Shown: piece by piece, positions 34,177-42,891 of the stretch
How positions within the stretch are numbered: the first letter of the stretch is position 1
Layout: each line of letters begins with the position of its first letter
DNA from: Nostoc sp. 'Peltigera membranacea cyanobiont' N6
GTDB taxonomy: Bacteria; Cyanobacteriota; Cyanobacteriia; Cyanobacteriales; Nostocaceae
DNA length: 64,000 nt
Assembly: GCF_002949735.1 (NCBI RefSeq)
Contig: NZ_CP026681.1
Coordinates: 5,300,001-5,364,000 of the forward strand
Reading direction: 5' to 3'
The notes under the pieces: generated by a model
What the model was told of the DNA's origin: nothing
Databases searched by the model: none
The model's input: the letters and a program-made list of their open reading frames with translations, nothing else
Translations under genes and position numbers: made by a program

Positions 34177-35364
34177 TCATCCCACCGTTACTACCCGCCG
34201 AATTTCGTCGCTGCGAAACCCGATCGCCATTGGACGACGTATGCCCAAAAGTGCTACCACGTCGTACAATTCCAGCACCACCCCTTCTATTCGCAGGGAA
34301 TGGACAATATCACCGCTTCTTAGGTCAATTACTAATAAGCCGCAGCGAGGCTCAACGTTTTTTTGGTGTAATTTATCGTCCAAAGCCAAACCACTGAAGG
34401 TTTTGTTGTGTCTGGGTTGGGAAATTCCCACCACTGCAAAGTCACCATAAAATACACAACCACGCAGATATCCGGGACAGAAAGCAACTGGTTCAAACAC
34501 TCCCCGCTTTAAGTCGGCAAAGCCAAACTCTCCTGCACCTGAGTTGAGTAGCCAGAGTTTTTCCTGATGCCACCTGGGAGAGTGGGGCATAGACAACCCC
34601 CGTAACACAATTTCATTGCTTTCTACGTCAATGACACAACCCCCATTTGCCCGATGTTCCCGCCAGCTTTCTGCTACGTCCGATTGGCTGATAGCAGTAA
34701 CGTATTTGGCTTTTCCTGACTGCATTGCTAACCCATTTAGGTGACATCTATCTTCCGCCGCCAGCTTGCTGATAAACGGTGGCTGCCACAAGGGAACAAA
34801 ACTGTGGGTTTCGCTGACTGTTCCCAAACAACTAAATAAAGTATTGACAAATAATAATTTTTGTGGTTTTAAATCTTTCTCTTCTGCTTTACTCAAAGCG
34901 ATATCATGAATATCCAAATCTCCTGTCACATAACTCATCTGGGGCAAATAGAGAGCATCGTAACCTTGATGGTTTTGTCCGGGTTGGATAATGTTTTCAA
35001 ATTTCCAAAGTTGGTATAGGGAACTCATGTAAAGGCTGTTGCCATTGGCATACAACCCCATACACCTTTCAAAGCTGCGTTCAAATACAGATAATTTACC
35101 GTTTGCTTGCAAGCCGATAAAGAACAACTTCCCCGCTTGATAAGTAGTGAAGGATAGACTGAGATTTTGCTCATACAGCCAAGCGGTGAACTGGCGAGAA
35201 GCGTTGATTTCTAAAGATGGTTTGTCAGTAATGCGATCGCTGGGATTCACTTGGCACAGACTCCTTGATAACTCTGATGTTCGGTAGGTAAGAATTTCGC
35301 CGCAGGGCAAAAATAACTTTTGACTCGATTCTCCTACTGTTGAACGTAAACTAAGTAATGCCAC
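34177..35364 (-). CDS. TIGR03032 family conserved protein
   Basis: The 395-residue protein is of the uncharacterised TIGR03032 (DUF4915-related) class. Recognisable segments are 'LSFTTYQAGKLFFIG', 'ERSFERCMGLYANGNSLYMS', 'DIHDIAL', 'FSCLGTVSETHSFVPLWQPP', 'DRCHLNGLAM', and 'LSMPHSPRWHQEKLWLLNSG' followed by a closing 'GLLVIDLRSGDIVHSLRIEG'. The repeating strand pattern suggests a beta-propeller. The reaction is unknown. It starts with GTG at 35364 and is probably co-transcribed with the calcium-binding protein gene 41 bases downstream. Confidence 0.88.
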   Translation of the reverse strand: MALLSLRSTVGESSQKLFLPCGEILTYRTSELSRSLCQVNPSDRITDKPSLEINASRQFTAWLYEQNLSLSFTTYQAGKLFFIGLQANGKLSVFERSFERCMGLYANGNSLYMSSLYQLWKFENIIQPGQNHQGYDALYLPQMSYVTGDLDIHDIALSKAEEKDLKPQKLLFVNTLFSCLGTVSETHSFVPLWQPPFISKLAAEDRCHLNGLAMQSGKAKYVTAISQSDVAESWREHRANGGCVIDVESNEIVLRGLSMPHSPRWHQEKLWLLNSGAGEFGFADLKRGVFEPVAFCPGYLRGCVFYGDFAVVGISQPRHNKTFSGLALDDKLHQKNVEPRCGLLVIDLRSGDIVHSLRIEGVVLELYDVVALLGIRRPMAIGFRSDEIRRVVTVG

Positions 35365-35572
35365 AGCAACAGATGACCTCTGTCGAGACAGTTCCTAGCC
35401 AGTGGTTCTTCATTTCAGAAATTTATCAGAGTATTGTCAGAGTCTCTTTAAAACAATAGATGGTTTTGTAATACAAAGATATATTGTGTATACTCTAAAA
35501 CCTTGAAGTCTGAAACATCTCTCTAAAGATAGATAACTAAAATTTACTTGTGCCTATTCTGCATCTTGACAA

Positions 35573-35602
35573 AAAAATTGGGATGGGCATTTTGCCCGTC
35601 CC
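35573..35602 (-). terminator. Terminator of the flv1-type gene (dispersed palindrome)
   Basis: GGGACGGGCA-AAA-TGCCCATCCC on the minus strand is followed by AATTTTTTT. The same palindrome unit occurs inside the MITE at 13996-14118, so a repeat appears to serve as a terminator here. Confidence 0.7.
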
Positions 35603-35686
35603 ATAATAAAAAAGAGAATTTTTGTCATAGAACGCCTTGGCTATATTTAAGCTAAAGCGGTTTCGTTAAATTACATTTCTCACTAT

Positions 35687-37399
35687 CTAATAATGAGTGC
35701 CAGTTTTGCGATGGTTGATGGCAGTAACAGCATCAGGCTTGAGTAATTTACCTTCATCTACAGTTGCATACACAACCCAGTGATCGCCACATTCCAGACG
35801 TTGGTTGACTGAGCATTCTAAATATGCTAGCGCGTCGGTGAGAACGGTACAACCGTTATCTGCAACTGCTGTACTAAAATTGGCAAATCGGTCTTCCCCA
35901 GGCGCGAAAGATTTACGGAAATGCTTCATGTAATCTTGGTGGTTGCCTTCAGGTAGAATATTTAAGGCAAACTTACCGCCTGGATACATCAAAGATTCGA
36001 TCGCTCGGTCTTTGGCGATCGCCAAAGATATTCCGGGTGGGTTAAAGGTGGCTTGAGAAACCCAAGCGCCTAACATTGCGGTAGACACTTCTCCTTGTTT
36101 CGCTGTCACCACGCAGACGGAACCAACAATCCGACCAACAGCTTGTTCCACTGGGGTAGCGGCTTGTTGTGGTACGCGTACCTTTTTAGCTTTTTTCAGC
36201 GCTTGGGCAAAGTCTGTACCTAGTTCTTCACAGAATTTGAGTGTGACATCATCAGGTTTAAACTTGACCTTCAGAGTATCAAAGCCAAAGCGATATCCAG
36301 AATCCCGGAGTTTACCTTCGATTAAGTCAAAGGCTTCGCCACTCCAGCCATAAGAACCAAAGACCCCAGCGAGTTTGCTGTTATCACCGCTTGAGATCAC
36401 AATCCCTAAAGCAGTATGAATCGGAGTTGGCGCATGACCACCGATGGTAGGAGAACCGATGATAAAACCTTCTGACTGTGCTAAATTGATGCGAATTTCA
36501 TCAGGAGTAGCAAATTCGCAGTTAATCGATTTGACTGCAACTCCACCTTTAGTTAGTCCGAGAGCGATCGCTTGTGCTAAAGTCGCCGTATTGCCGTAAG
36601 CTGAAGCGTAAAGTAGGGCAACGGAAATCTCGCGATCGTTGTGAGAACGGCTCCACTCTGCATAAGCTTTGGTAAGCTCGATTAAACTGGTGCGTACTAA
36701 AGGCCCGTGACCGACAGCATACATTCTCACCTGCAAATCTGATATTTTCTCCAAAGCTGCTTGCACATGAGGAGTTTGGGGAGCCATCAGGCAGTTAAAG
36801 TAGTAACGCTGGTCTTCTTTGAGCGCTTCCCAGTTATCATCGAACACTTCATCACCACAGAGATGAGTTGCAAATAACTTATCTGTGTAGAGAATTTGGG
36901 TTTGGCGATCGTAAGTACAAAGTCCTTCCGGCCAACGCGGACTGGGAGTGGGTAAGAATTTTAAAACATGACCCTTGCCTAAGTCCAGAGTTTCTTTCCC
37001 CCGCATCACCAAGACGTTCAAATCTTGCTCTAGGAAAGCAGCACGCAAATTGTTCGCACCGGGAAGAGAACAGACAAAAGTTACCTGTGGTGCCAGTTCT
37101 AAAATTGCTTTGAGGGTTGCAACTCGATTGGGACTAAAATGACCCAGGATTATATAATCCAAACTTTGTAAATCTAAAGTCTGCCGCAATGCCTCTAAAT
37201 AAATTTCGGTAAAGCTTTCTGGCGGTGGATCGATAAGTGCGGTTTTATCAGCTTCAATTAAATAGCAATTGGAGGTAGTACCTCTTTCAAGTGCGTATTC
37301 AATTTCAAACCGCAGACGTGACCAACTACGTGCTCTGATCGCCTTAGTATTTGTAGCAATTGGTAGAACTTGTACGTCGCGTGGCTTGGAATTGGTCAT
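35687..37399 (-). CDS. flv1: A-type diflavin flavoprotein, Flv1 type (degenerate metal site)
   Basis: The 570-residue protein has a metallo-beta-lactamase-like domain (about 30-260), a flavodoxin domain (about 265-400, 'ISVALLYASAYGNTATLAQA') and a C-terminal flavin reductase domain (about 420-570). At the di-iron motif the ligands are replaced: 'GHFSPNR' has His87 but Ser89, Asn91 and Arg92 instead of Glu, Asp and His. 'SPRWPE' and 'YTDKLFATH' also lack ligands. This is the pattern of cyanobacterial Flv1, which works with Flv3 in reducing O2 to water with NAD(P)H. The gene follows the flv3-type gene on the same strand. Confidence 0.9.
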   Translation of the reverse strand: MTNSKPRDVQVLPIATNTKAIRARSWSRLRFEIEYALERGTTSNCYLIEADKTALIDPPPESFTEIYLEALRQTLDLQSLDYIILGHFSPNRVATLKAILELAPQVTFVCSLPGANNLRAAFLEQDLNVLVMRGKETLDLGKGHVLKFLPTPSPRWPEGLCTYDRQTQILYTDKLFATHLCGDEVFDDNWEALKEDQRYYFNCLMAPQTPHVQAALEKISDLQVRMYAVGHGPLVRTSLIELTKAYAEWSRSHNDREISVALLYASAYGNTATLAQAIALGLTKGGVAVKSINCEFATPDEIRINLAQSEGFIIGSPTIGGHAPTPIHTALGIVISSGDNSKLAGVFGSYGWSGEAFDLIEGKLRDSGYRFGFDTLKVKFKPDDVTLKFCEELGTDFAQALKKAKKVRVPQQAATPVEQAVGRIVGSVCVVTAKQGEVSTAMLGAWVSQATFNPPGISLAIAKDRAIESLMYPGGKFALNILPEGNHQDYMKHFRKSFAPGEDRFANFSTAVADNGCTVLTDALAYLECSVNQRLECGDHWVVYATVDEGKLLKPDAVTAINHRKTGTHY

Positions 37400-37426
37400 A
37401 GCTGTTGGTAAAGTTGGGGAACAGAG

Positions 37427-37591
37427 ACTGGGGAATGGGGACTGGGGACTGGGGAATGGGGACTGGGGACTGGGGAATGGGGACTGGGGACTGGGGACTG
37501 GGGACTGGGGACTTGGACAAGAAGAACAACTTCTATCTTCTATCTACTGTTTCTTCCCAATCCCTAATCCCCAGTACCCAATCCCTAATCT
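37427..37591. repeat. G-rich heptanucleotide repeat GGGGACT/GGGGAAT with inverted copies
   Basis: About twelve tandem heptamers (GGGGACT or GGGGAAT) at 37427-37515 are followed by complementary-type units (CCCCAGTACCCAATCCCTAA) at 37555-37591, filling the whole flv3-flv1 gap. The G4-N3 spacing could allow G-quadruplex formation on the + (template) strand. Confidence 0.9.
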
Positions 37592-39310
37592 TTAGTAGTA
37601 ATTACCTACTTTGCGATGGCGAACGGCTGTGAGTCCATCGTTTTTGGAGACACGACCTTCTTGGACGGTGCAGTATAAAATCCAGTGGTCGCTGCATTCC
37701 ATGCTGCTCTGTATTTCACATTCTATGTATGCTAGAGCATCAGTTAGAATCGGAGAACCGTTTTTCGCAGTTTGAGTTTTCACTCCTGCAAAGCGGTCAG
37801 CACCGGGATGCAAACGCTTGAGAAAGTGTTTTTTGAGTTCTTGATAGTTGCCTTCTTCCAAAACGTTGAGGACGAAGCGATCGCCTACTTGCATTAAGGA
37901 ATCAATGGCGCGGTCTTTAGCAACAGCAATTGTTAATCCTAATGGTTGCAAACTCGCTTGCGTTACCCAGGATGCCAGCATTGCACTTGAGACATCTTCT
38001 TTTTTAGTAGTGACTATATATAGTCCACTACTAATGCGACCCAACGCCTTTTCCATGTTGACATCAAGGGACTTGATGTGCTTGATGTTGCGATCGCGCA
38101 CTAGCAATTGTCCCAAGTCTTTACCCGCTTCTTCACACAACTGGAATGTGGATGCGCTGGGAACTTCTCTAATCCGAATAGCTGGGAAGGCTTCTTTAAT
38201 GCCAGAGTCGAGAAATTTTCTGCGGAGTGTATCAATGGGTTCATCATCCCCACCGTAACATTCAAACAGCCCAACCAGTTGCTTGTTCTTAGCAACAGCT
38301 AACACCGAACTGATACTAGCTTGGGCGGCGGCGCTTGTAGTCGGGGGCATACCAATAATGATGCTAGCTGCTCTACCTGCTAGTTCTTGGATTTCTTGGC
38401 TCTGGGCAGTACTTAGATCCAGGACTTCTACCCCAACCCCAGTTTTCAGTATACCTTCGGCAATTGCATGACCAAGGCGCTCGCTATAGCCGTAATCTGA
38501 GACAAAAAACAAGCCAACTGTGGTTTCTGCCTTAGCTTGTTTTTGGCTCCAATTTTCGTAGCACCCGGTTAGAACATCTAGATGGTGGTATAATAAAGGC
38601 CCGTGACCGTTGGCGATAATATTAATCTTGCCTAGTTCGCTCATCCGCTTCATGGCATTCACCAAAGAACGAGCGTTAGGGCCCATCAAACAATCGTAGT
38701 AAAATCTAAAGTCAGCTTCGATCGCTTCTAAATCTTCGTCAAAGGTGCGATCGTCACAAAAATGCATCCCAAAAGCATCACAGGTGTAGAGAATTTGGGT
38801 TTTACGGTCAAAGCTAAAGATTGTATCTGGCCAGTGCAGGTTAGGCGCACTCACGAATTCTATTTCGTGTCCTTTGCCGATATCGATGCGATCGCCAGTT
38901 TTCACAACCCTCTTACTAAAAGGATCGTGTACTAAGCCTTCCAAAAACTGAAGCGCAACTTTTGAGGCTAAGACGGTAGCTCTAGGAGCCAACTGGAGGA
39001 CATCTTCTACTAAGCCGCTATGATCTGGCTCTGTGTGACTAACAATTATGTAATCAATTGTTTTGGGGTTAACAAGACCTTTTAAAGTCTCTAAATACAG
39101 ATCGCGAAACTTCTGGTGAGAAGTATCAATCAAAACTGTTTGTTCACCCCTAATTAGATATGAATTGTAGGTTGTGCCGTTTTGCAGTCCGAATTCGATA
39201 TCGAAGCGATCGCGATCCCAATCAAGAGAGCGAATCGCCGTTGTGTTAGGGGCAATTTCTACAGTTTGTATAGTTAGCCGATGTTGAACGTTCTCTGCGA
39301 TCGCTACCAT
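37592..39310 (-). CDS. flv3: A-type diflavin flavoprotein, Flv3 type
   Basis: The 572-residue protein has the same three domains as its neighbour. The di-iron ligands are intact: 'SHTEPDHSG' gives His92, Glu94, Asp96 and His97; 'NLHWPDT' and 'YTCDAFGMHFCDD' give further His/Asp, and 'NGHGPL' the last His. The flavodoxin domain begins 'TTVGLFFVSDYGYSERLGHA'. Flv3 proteins reduce O2 to water and protect photosystem I or, for the heterocyst Flv3B, nitrogenase. An adjacent flv1/flv3 pair recalls Flv1B/Flv3B of Anabaena PCC 7120; this is inference. ATG at 39310 has GGAG eight bases upstream. Confidence 0.93.
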   Translation of the reverse strand: MVAIAENVQHRLTIQTVEIAPNTTAIRSLDWDRDRFDIEFGLQNGTTYNSYLIRGEQTVLIDTSHQKFRDLYLETLKGLVNPKTIDYIIVSHTEPDHSGLVEDVLQLAPRATVLASKVALQFLEGLVHDPFSKRVVKTGDRIDIGKGHEIEFVSAPNLHWPDTIFSFDRKTQILYTCDAFGMHFCDDRTFDEDLEAIEADFRFYYDCLMGPNARSLVNAMKRMSELGKINIIANGHGPLLYHHLDVLTGCYENWSQKQAKAETTVGLFFVSDYGYSERLGHAIAEGILKTGVGVEVLDLSTAQSQEIQELAGRAASIIIGMPPTTSAAAQASISSVLAVAKNKQLVGLFECYGGDDEPIDTLRRKFLDSGIKEAFPAIRIREVPSASTFQLCEEAGKDLGQLLVRDRNIKHIKSLDVNMEKALGRISSGLYIVTTKKEDVSSAMLASWVTQASLQPLGLTIAVAKDRAIDSLMQVGDRFVLNVLEEGNYQELKKHFLKRLHPGADRFAGVKTQTAKNGSPILTDALAYIECEIQSSMECSDHWILYCTVQEGRVSKNDGLTAVRHRKVGNYY

Positions 39311-40539
39311 TATTCGTCTCCGAGCGCAAATTGTCAGGTTTTTCTTCTGCCCCCATTGTCTCTATTATTTTTTATTTAAGTTGTAATGAATATCAGTTTT
39401 TGAATAATTTAACTTGTATCAATTATTACTTTTTCTTAGCAAAAAGTATGACTAAAAAATCTACTCGATCTTAATTTATCTAAAAAAATATACTGAGTAT
39501 TGAATTTTGCGATTTATCTCAGTTTCTCATAAATTAAAAATATCACGATCCTTATAATATTTGACAATAAAAACTGAAAAAATAAAGATGTTATCACATA
39601 TCTAGGAATACTATATAGAACTCATATCTGAATTTTTGGAAAAACTTAGTACAACTAAAAAAGCTTTATCTACCCTTGCCTCTTGGGTATTGCCTAACTA
39701 TACAAGTAAGTTAAGAAATTAAAATTAATTTTTTGAGAATGACGTATTAATACTAAAAGAAATATCAGGACTTTTACATAATTCCTGTAATTATGGTGCA
39801 ATATAATTGTCTTAAGCAAATAGATTAGAAGTTAGCTTTTGAAGATGCTATCTCATAAATAAGTAGGAAAAGTAGGAAAGGTGGGAAAAGTAGGAAAAGT
39901 AGGAAGGTTAACAAAATAACTCCTATCTCCAATAGGTATTGAATATATTTTTATCTCAAGGAAGAATCTTGTTACGTAAAATATAAACTTTATGTAAAGT
40001 TGATCGGATAGATATTTTTTGTAGATAATTAAGAAAAACTTCCAGAGATTAGTTTAATAAAAAGGAACTAGGCTTATATATGTATGTTTTTCCGCTCATT
40101 CAAATGGAAACTCTCGCAAAAATAATTTTTAAAGTTTCGGTAAATCACCGTAAACATACGAATAATCTAATAATTTTAGTGATACAGTCCTTTATTATCG
40201 ACTTTAGACACTAATTAGGATAAAGCCAACAAATTCTTCTTGTTATGGCTAGCAGCTATAGCTTCTATCTCTCAATCCAATTTGCCTATACAGGCTAATG
40301 GTGTTCTTTTTGATGCGCCTAACTTTTTATAAAATTCCATTGTCGATGATAAATTGCAAATTTTGATATCCCTCTAAAGCCGATACTTATTGCGTAACAT
40401 CATTTTAGATACTGGCATCCTTAATATTTATAGTTAAATTTTAAGAGAGTGCTATTAAATACGTAGTTTATTAAGTATATAGGCGTGAATAGACATAAGA
40501 AAAAATAGCAAAAATTAATTGTGTAAAAGGTTATTAATT
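39311..40539. other. Gene-poor AT-rich region
   Basis: About 1.2 kb with no frame of coding quality. It includes the promoter region of the flv operon and an array of five 9-base repeats at 39861-39905. Confidence 0.6.
39861..39905. repeat. Five tandem 9-base repeats (AAGTAGGAA)
   Basis: AAGTAGGAA twice, AGGTGGGAA once, then AAGTAGGAA twice, without spacers. It is purine-rich on the + strand. Confidence 0.95.
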
Positions 40540-40995
40540 ATGGGATGCCGATTAAAAGTCTTTCTAAGTGAGCAAGAAAAGCTAACCTTAGAAGAGTTAA
40601 GAAAAGCCAAAGATGCTCCTCAACGTACTAAGGATCGCGCTCAAGTCTTATTGCTAAATAATCGTGGGTTAAAAAACGAGCAAATTGCTAAAGGCTTGAA
40701 CTGGGCAATTTCCACAGTCCGTCAAACCCTTCATCGTTGGGAAAAGATGGGTTTAGCTGGTCTGTGGGATGCTCCTGGTAGAGGTGGAAAACCTCGATAT
40801 TCAGAATCAGATTTGGTTTATCTAGAAAATTGTTTAGCTCAAGAGTCGCAGACTTATAACTCTAAACAATTAGCAAAAAAACTGGCATCTGAACGTCAAG
40901 TAAGCTTGAGTGCAGATCGGTTACGACGGGTACTTAAGCAAAGGGGAAGAAGGTTTGGAAGCGCACACAAACAACCCCAGGAACAGAATACTTAA
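40540..40995 (+). pseudogene. IS630-type transposase, N-terminal fragment
   Basis: The 151 residues carry a helix-turn-helix: 'EQEKLTLEELRKAKDAPQRT' and 'LLLNNRGLKNEQIAKGL' then 'STVRQTLHRWEKMGLAGLWD', followed by 'GRGGKPRYS' and 'LSADRLRRVLKQRG'. This is the N-terminal half of an IS630-family transposase. After 'RRVLKQRG' the frame diverges, while a +1 frame gives 'VWKRTQT', like the usual WKRT continuation, so a frameshift is likely. The DDE catalytic half is missing; tmRNA follows. Confidence 0.75.
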
Positions 40996-41015
40996 TAGTC
41001 TGTCAAGCTAGTAAT

Positions 41016-41083
41016 GAAAAGTTTGTAGTAAGCCACTAAGCGTGCTTATAAAATCAGGACTGAAGTCGTGACTACGAACTTTC
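41016..41083. repeat. Imperfect inverted repeat with GTAGT/ACTAC arms
   Basis: GAAAAGTTTGTAGTAAGC pairs with GTGACTACGAACTTTC with several mismatches; the inside holds CAGGACTGAAGTCGTG. It is related in design to the hairpin at 3705-3740 and directly follows the transposase remnant. Confidence 0.5.
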
Positions 41084-41246
41084 TTACCGCAGATCGAAGA
41101 TAATTCGATCGATTAGTGTACTTCATAACTTCGGTAACTGCTGTATTGGCATATAGCTAGCTTTTGAGGAGAGGTACACAGACTCACTATCCGCTTTTTT
41201 GGTCAGAATATCTAACTGAATTCTGACTCCTGAATTCTGTTTAATA

Positions 41247-41283
41247 AAACAAAATCCACCTAAACATTAAACTGTTTGGTGGA
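41247..41283 (-). terminator. Terminator of ssrA
   Basis: On the minus strand TCCACCAAACAG pairs partly with TTTAGGTGGA (outer TCCACC/GGTGGA perfect) and is followed by TTTTGTTTTATT, 19 bases past the tmRNA 3' end. Confidence 0.75.
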
Positions 41284-41301
41284 CTTGTTATTTATTCTTA
41301 G

Positions 41302-41689
41302 TGGATCCGAGCAGAGTCGAACTGCTGTCCAAATTGGGTATTGACCCCCCGCTCATTCACAGGTTTAGCCTTTCTGACCCTCAAGGCGGGAATCGTTCAT
41401 TATCCCGAACGTAGGATGCTCTGATTTAATCTTAGCCAGCAAGCCAACCAGAGAACGCTTACTAGAGCATCCGTTGGGGTTTGGTCTTCAGTCCTTAACG
41501 GAGTCAAACCGAAGACGCTCGAACCTGTAAGAGGTGTTTTAGGCTGCTACTAGAGCATCCTTACGAGCAAAGCTAACGATGTTATTCGCATTTACTTTTT
41601 GTTTGAGCCTTTGATTTCCGAGAGGAGACTCACTCTCGACCTGAATCACAGAGCAGCGTTCGCCAACCTGTCGAAACCGTGACGGACCC
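41302..41689 (-). ncRNA. ssrA: Transfer-messenger RNA (tmRNA), one-piece
   Basis: The minus strand begins GGGTCCGTCACGGTTTCGAC, the typical 5' acceptor half with its following segment. It ends GTTCGACTCTGCTCGGATCCA, the T-arm and 3' acceptor half. The short reading frame at 41539-41589 encodes the tag ANNIVSFARKDALVAA and a TAA stop. The AA end and 'NNIV..AR.DALVAA' are typical of cyanobacterial tags. The RNA rescues stalled ribosomes and marks products for proteolysis. Confidence 0.97.
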
Positions 41690-41777
41690 ATGCGCTTCAT
41701 ATTTCAATTATAATACGCAATTTGGAAATTCGTAATTCGTAATTATCAAAGTTTGGATATATGGCTCCAATTACTCA

Positions 41778-41822
41778 AAATAGCCAATCGCTAATTTTAA
41801 AACCATTAGCAATTGGCTATTT
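41778..41822 (-). terminator. Terminator of the ATP synthase operon
   Basis: AAATAGCCAAT(T)GCTAA pairs with TTAGCGATTGGCTATTT on the minus strand around a short loop, 25 bases past the atpG stop, with a short T-run in the arm end. Confidence 0.75.
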
Positions 41823-41847
41823 ACCACGATCCACAACAAATATTTTT

Positions 41848-42795
41848 CTAAGTTAGTGCTTCAGCACCACCTACAACCTCAAGGAGTTCTTGGGTAATTG
41901 CAGCTTGTCGAGCTTTGTTGTAAGACAGTGTGAGGCTATTAATCAATTCACCTGCATTTTCGCTGGCATTACTCATGGCTGTCATCCGCGCTGCTAGTTC
42001 ACTAGCGGCAGATTCTTGCAGCGCCCGCAATAGCTGGTTACTCAGATACAGGGGCAACAGAGAATCGAGGATCTGTACTGGATCTTGCTCGAAAATCATG
42101 TCAGGAGCTAATACACGGACTTCCTTAGTCACTTTCTGCCGTTCGACTTCAAATTTACCGCCACGGGTTGTCAAGCGGAAGATTTCGTCATCGCTTGCTT
42201 CTAGACCTTGTGGATCGAGTGGCAGTAAGGTTTGGGTAACAGGACGCGAACTAACCAAGGAAAGGAATCTGGTATAGATTAATTCAATGCGGTCAACTTC
42301 TTCCGAAAGGAACAAGGAAAGTAGTTGATCGGCAATTTGATTGGCTTCGGCTGCGGTGGGAATTTGCTCCAGGCCGCTGTAGGTAGCATCAATGGGCTGA
42401 TCGCGGCGTTGAAAGTATTGTGTTGCTTTGCGTCCGACTAGCACAAATTGATAGTTTAAACCTTCTGCCTTGATTTCTTTGGCGCGGTTTTCTGCACGAC
42501 GGATAACGTTATTATTGTAGCCGCCGCATAAACCGCGATCGCCTGAAATTACTAACAGCCCGACTGATTTAACTTGCCGTTTTTTCAGCAGTGGCAGGTT
42601 GGCTTCTTCAAAGCGCAGACGGCTTTGCAAACCATATAATACTTGTGCCAAGCGATCGGCAAAAGGGCGAGTTGCTAGTACTTGTTCTTGTGCCCGGCGC
42701 ACTCTAGCCGCAGCTACGAGGCGCATGGCTTCTGTGATTTTTTTGGTGTTTTTGACCGACTGGATGCGATCGCGTATTGCTTTTAGATTGGCCAT
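41848..42795 (-). CDS. atpG: ATP synthase gamma subunit
   Basis: The 315-residue central-stalk subunit of F1 (called atpC in some cyanobacterial schemes) has the N-terminal helix 'MANLKAIRDRIQSVKNTKKI' and the C-terminal helix 'LTLSYNKARQAAITQELLEV'. The cyanobacterial/chloroplast-type insertion lies near residues 195-230 ('EASDDEIFRLTTRGGKFEVE'), which the bacterial gamma subunit lacks. It is the last gene of the operon, 96 bases after atpA across a heptamer repeat. Confidence 0.97.
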   Translation of the reverse strand: MANLKAIRDRIQSVKNTKKITEAMRLVAAARVRRAQEQVLATRPFADRLAQVLYGLQSRLRFEEANLPLLKKRQVKSVGLLVISGDRGLCGGYNNNVIRRAENRAKEIKAEGLNYQFVLVGRKATQYFQRRDQPIDATYSGLEQIPTAAEANQIADQLLSLFLSEEVDRIELIYTRFLSLVSSRPVTQTLLPLDPQGLEASDDEIFRLTTRGGKFEVERQKVTKEVRVLAPDMIFEQDPVQILDSLLPLYLSNQLLRALQESAASELAARMTAMSNASENAGELINSLTLSYNKARQAAITQELLEVVGGAEALT

Positions 42796-42806
42796 ATTTT
42801 TAAGTT

Positions 42807-42886
42807 CTGAGTTAGGAGTTAGGAGTTAGGAGTTAAGAGTTAGGAGTGTTTCATTAACTTTTAACTCTTAACTCTTCACTTCTAAC
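42807..42886. repeat. Heptamer repeat GTTAGGA with inverted copies, between atpA and atpG
   Basis: Five to six units of GTTAGGA or GTTAAGA are followed after a short loop by AACTCTTAACTCTTCACTTC. The two sides are complementary, so the intergenic RNA can form a long imperfect hairpin. Confidence 0.85.
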
Positions 42887-42891
42887 TTTAA

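Noticed and set aside
34129..34450. Overlapping + strand frames near the end of the TIGR03032 gene
   Set aside because: They are shadows of the minus-strand gene without ribosome sites.
37269..37595. Frame with 'GDWGLGNGDWGLGNGDWG' repeats and its minus-strand counterpart
   Set aside because: This is simply translation of the heptamer array between flv3 and flv1.
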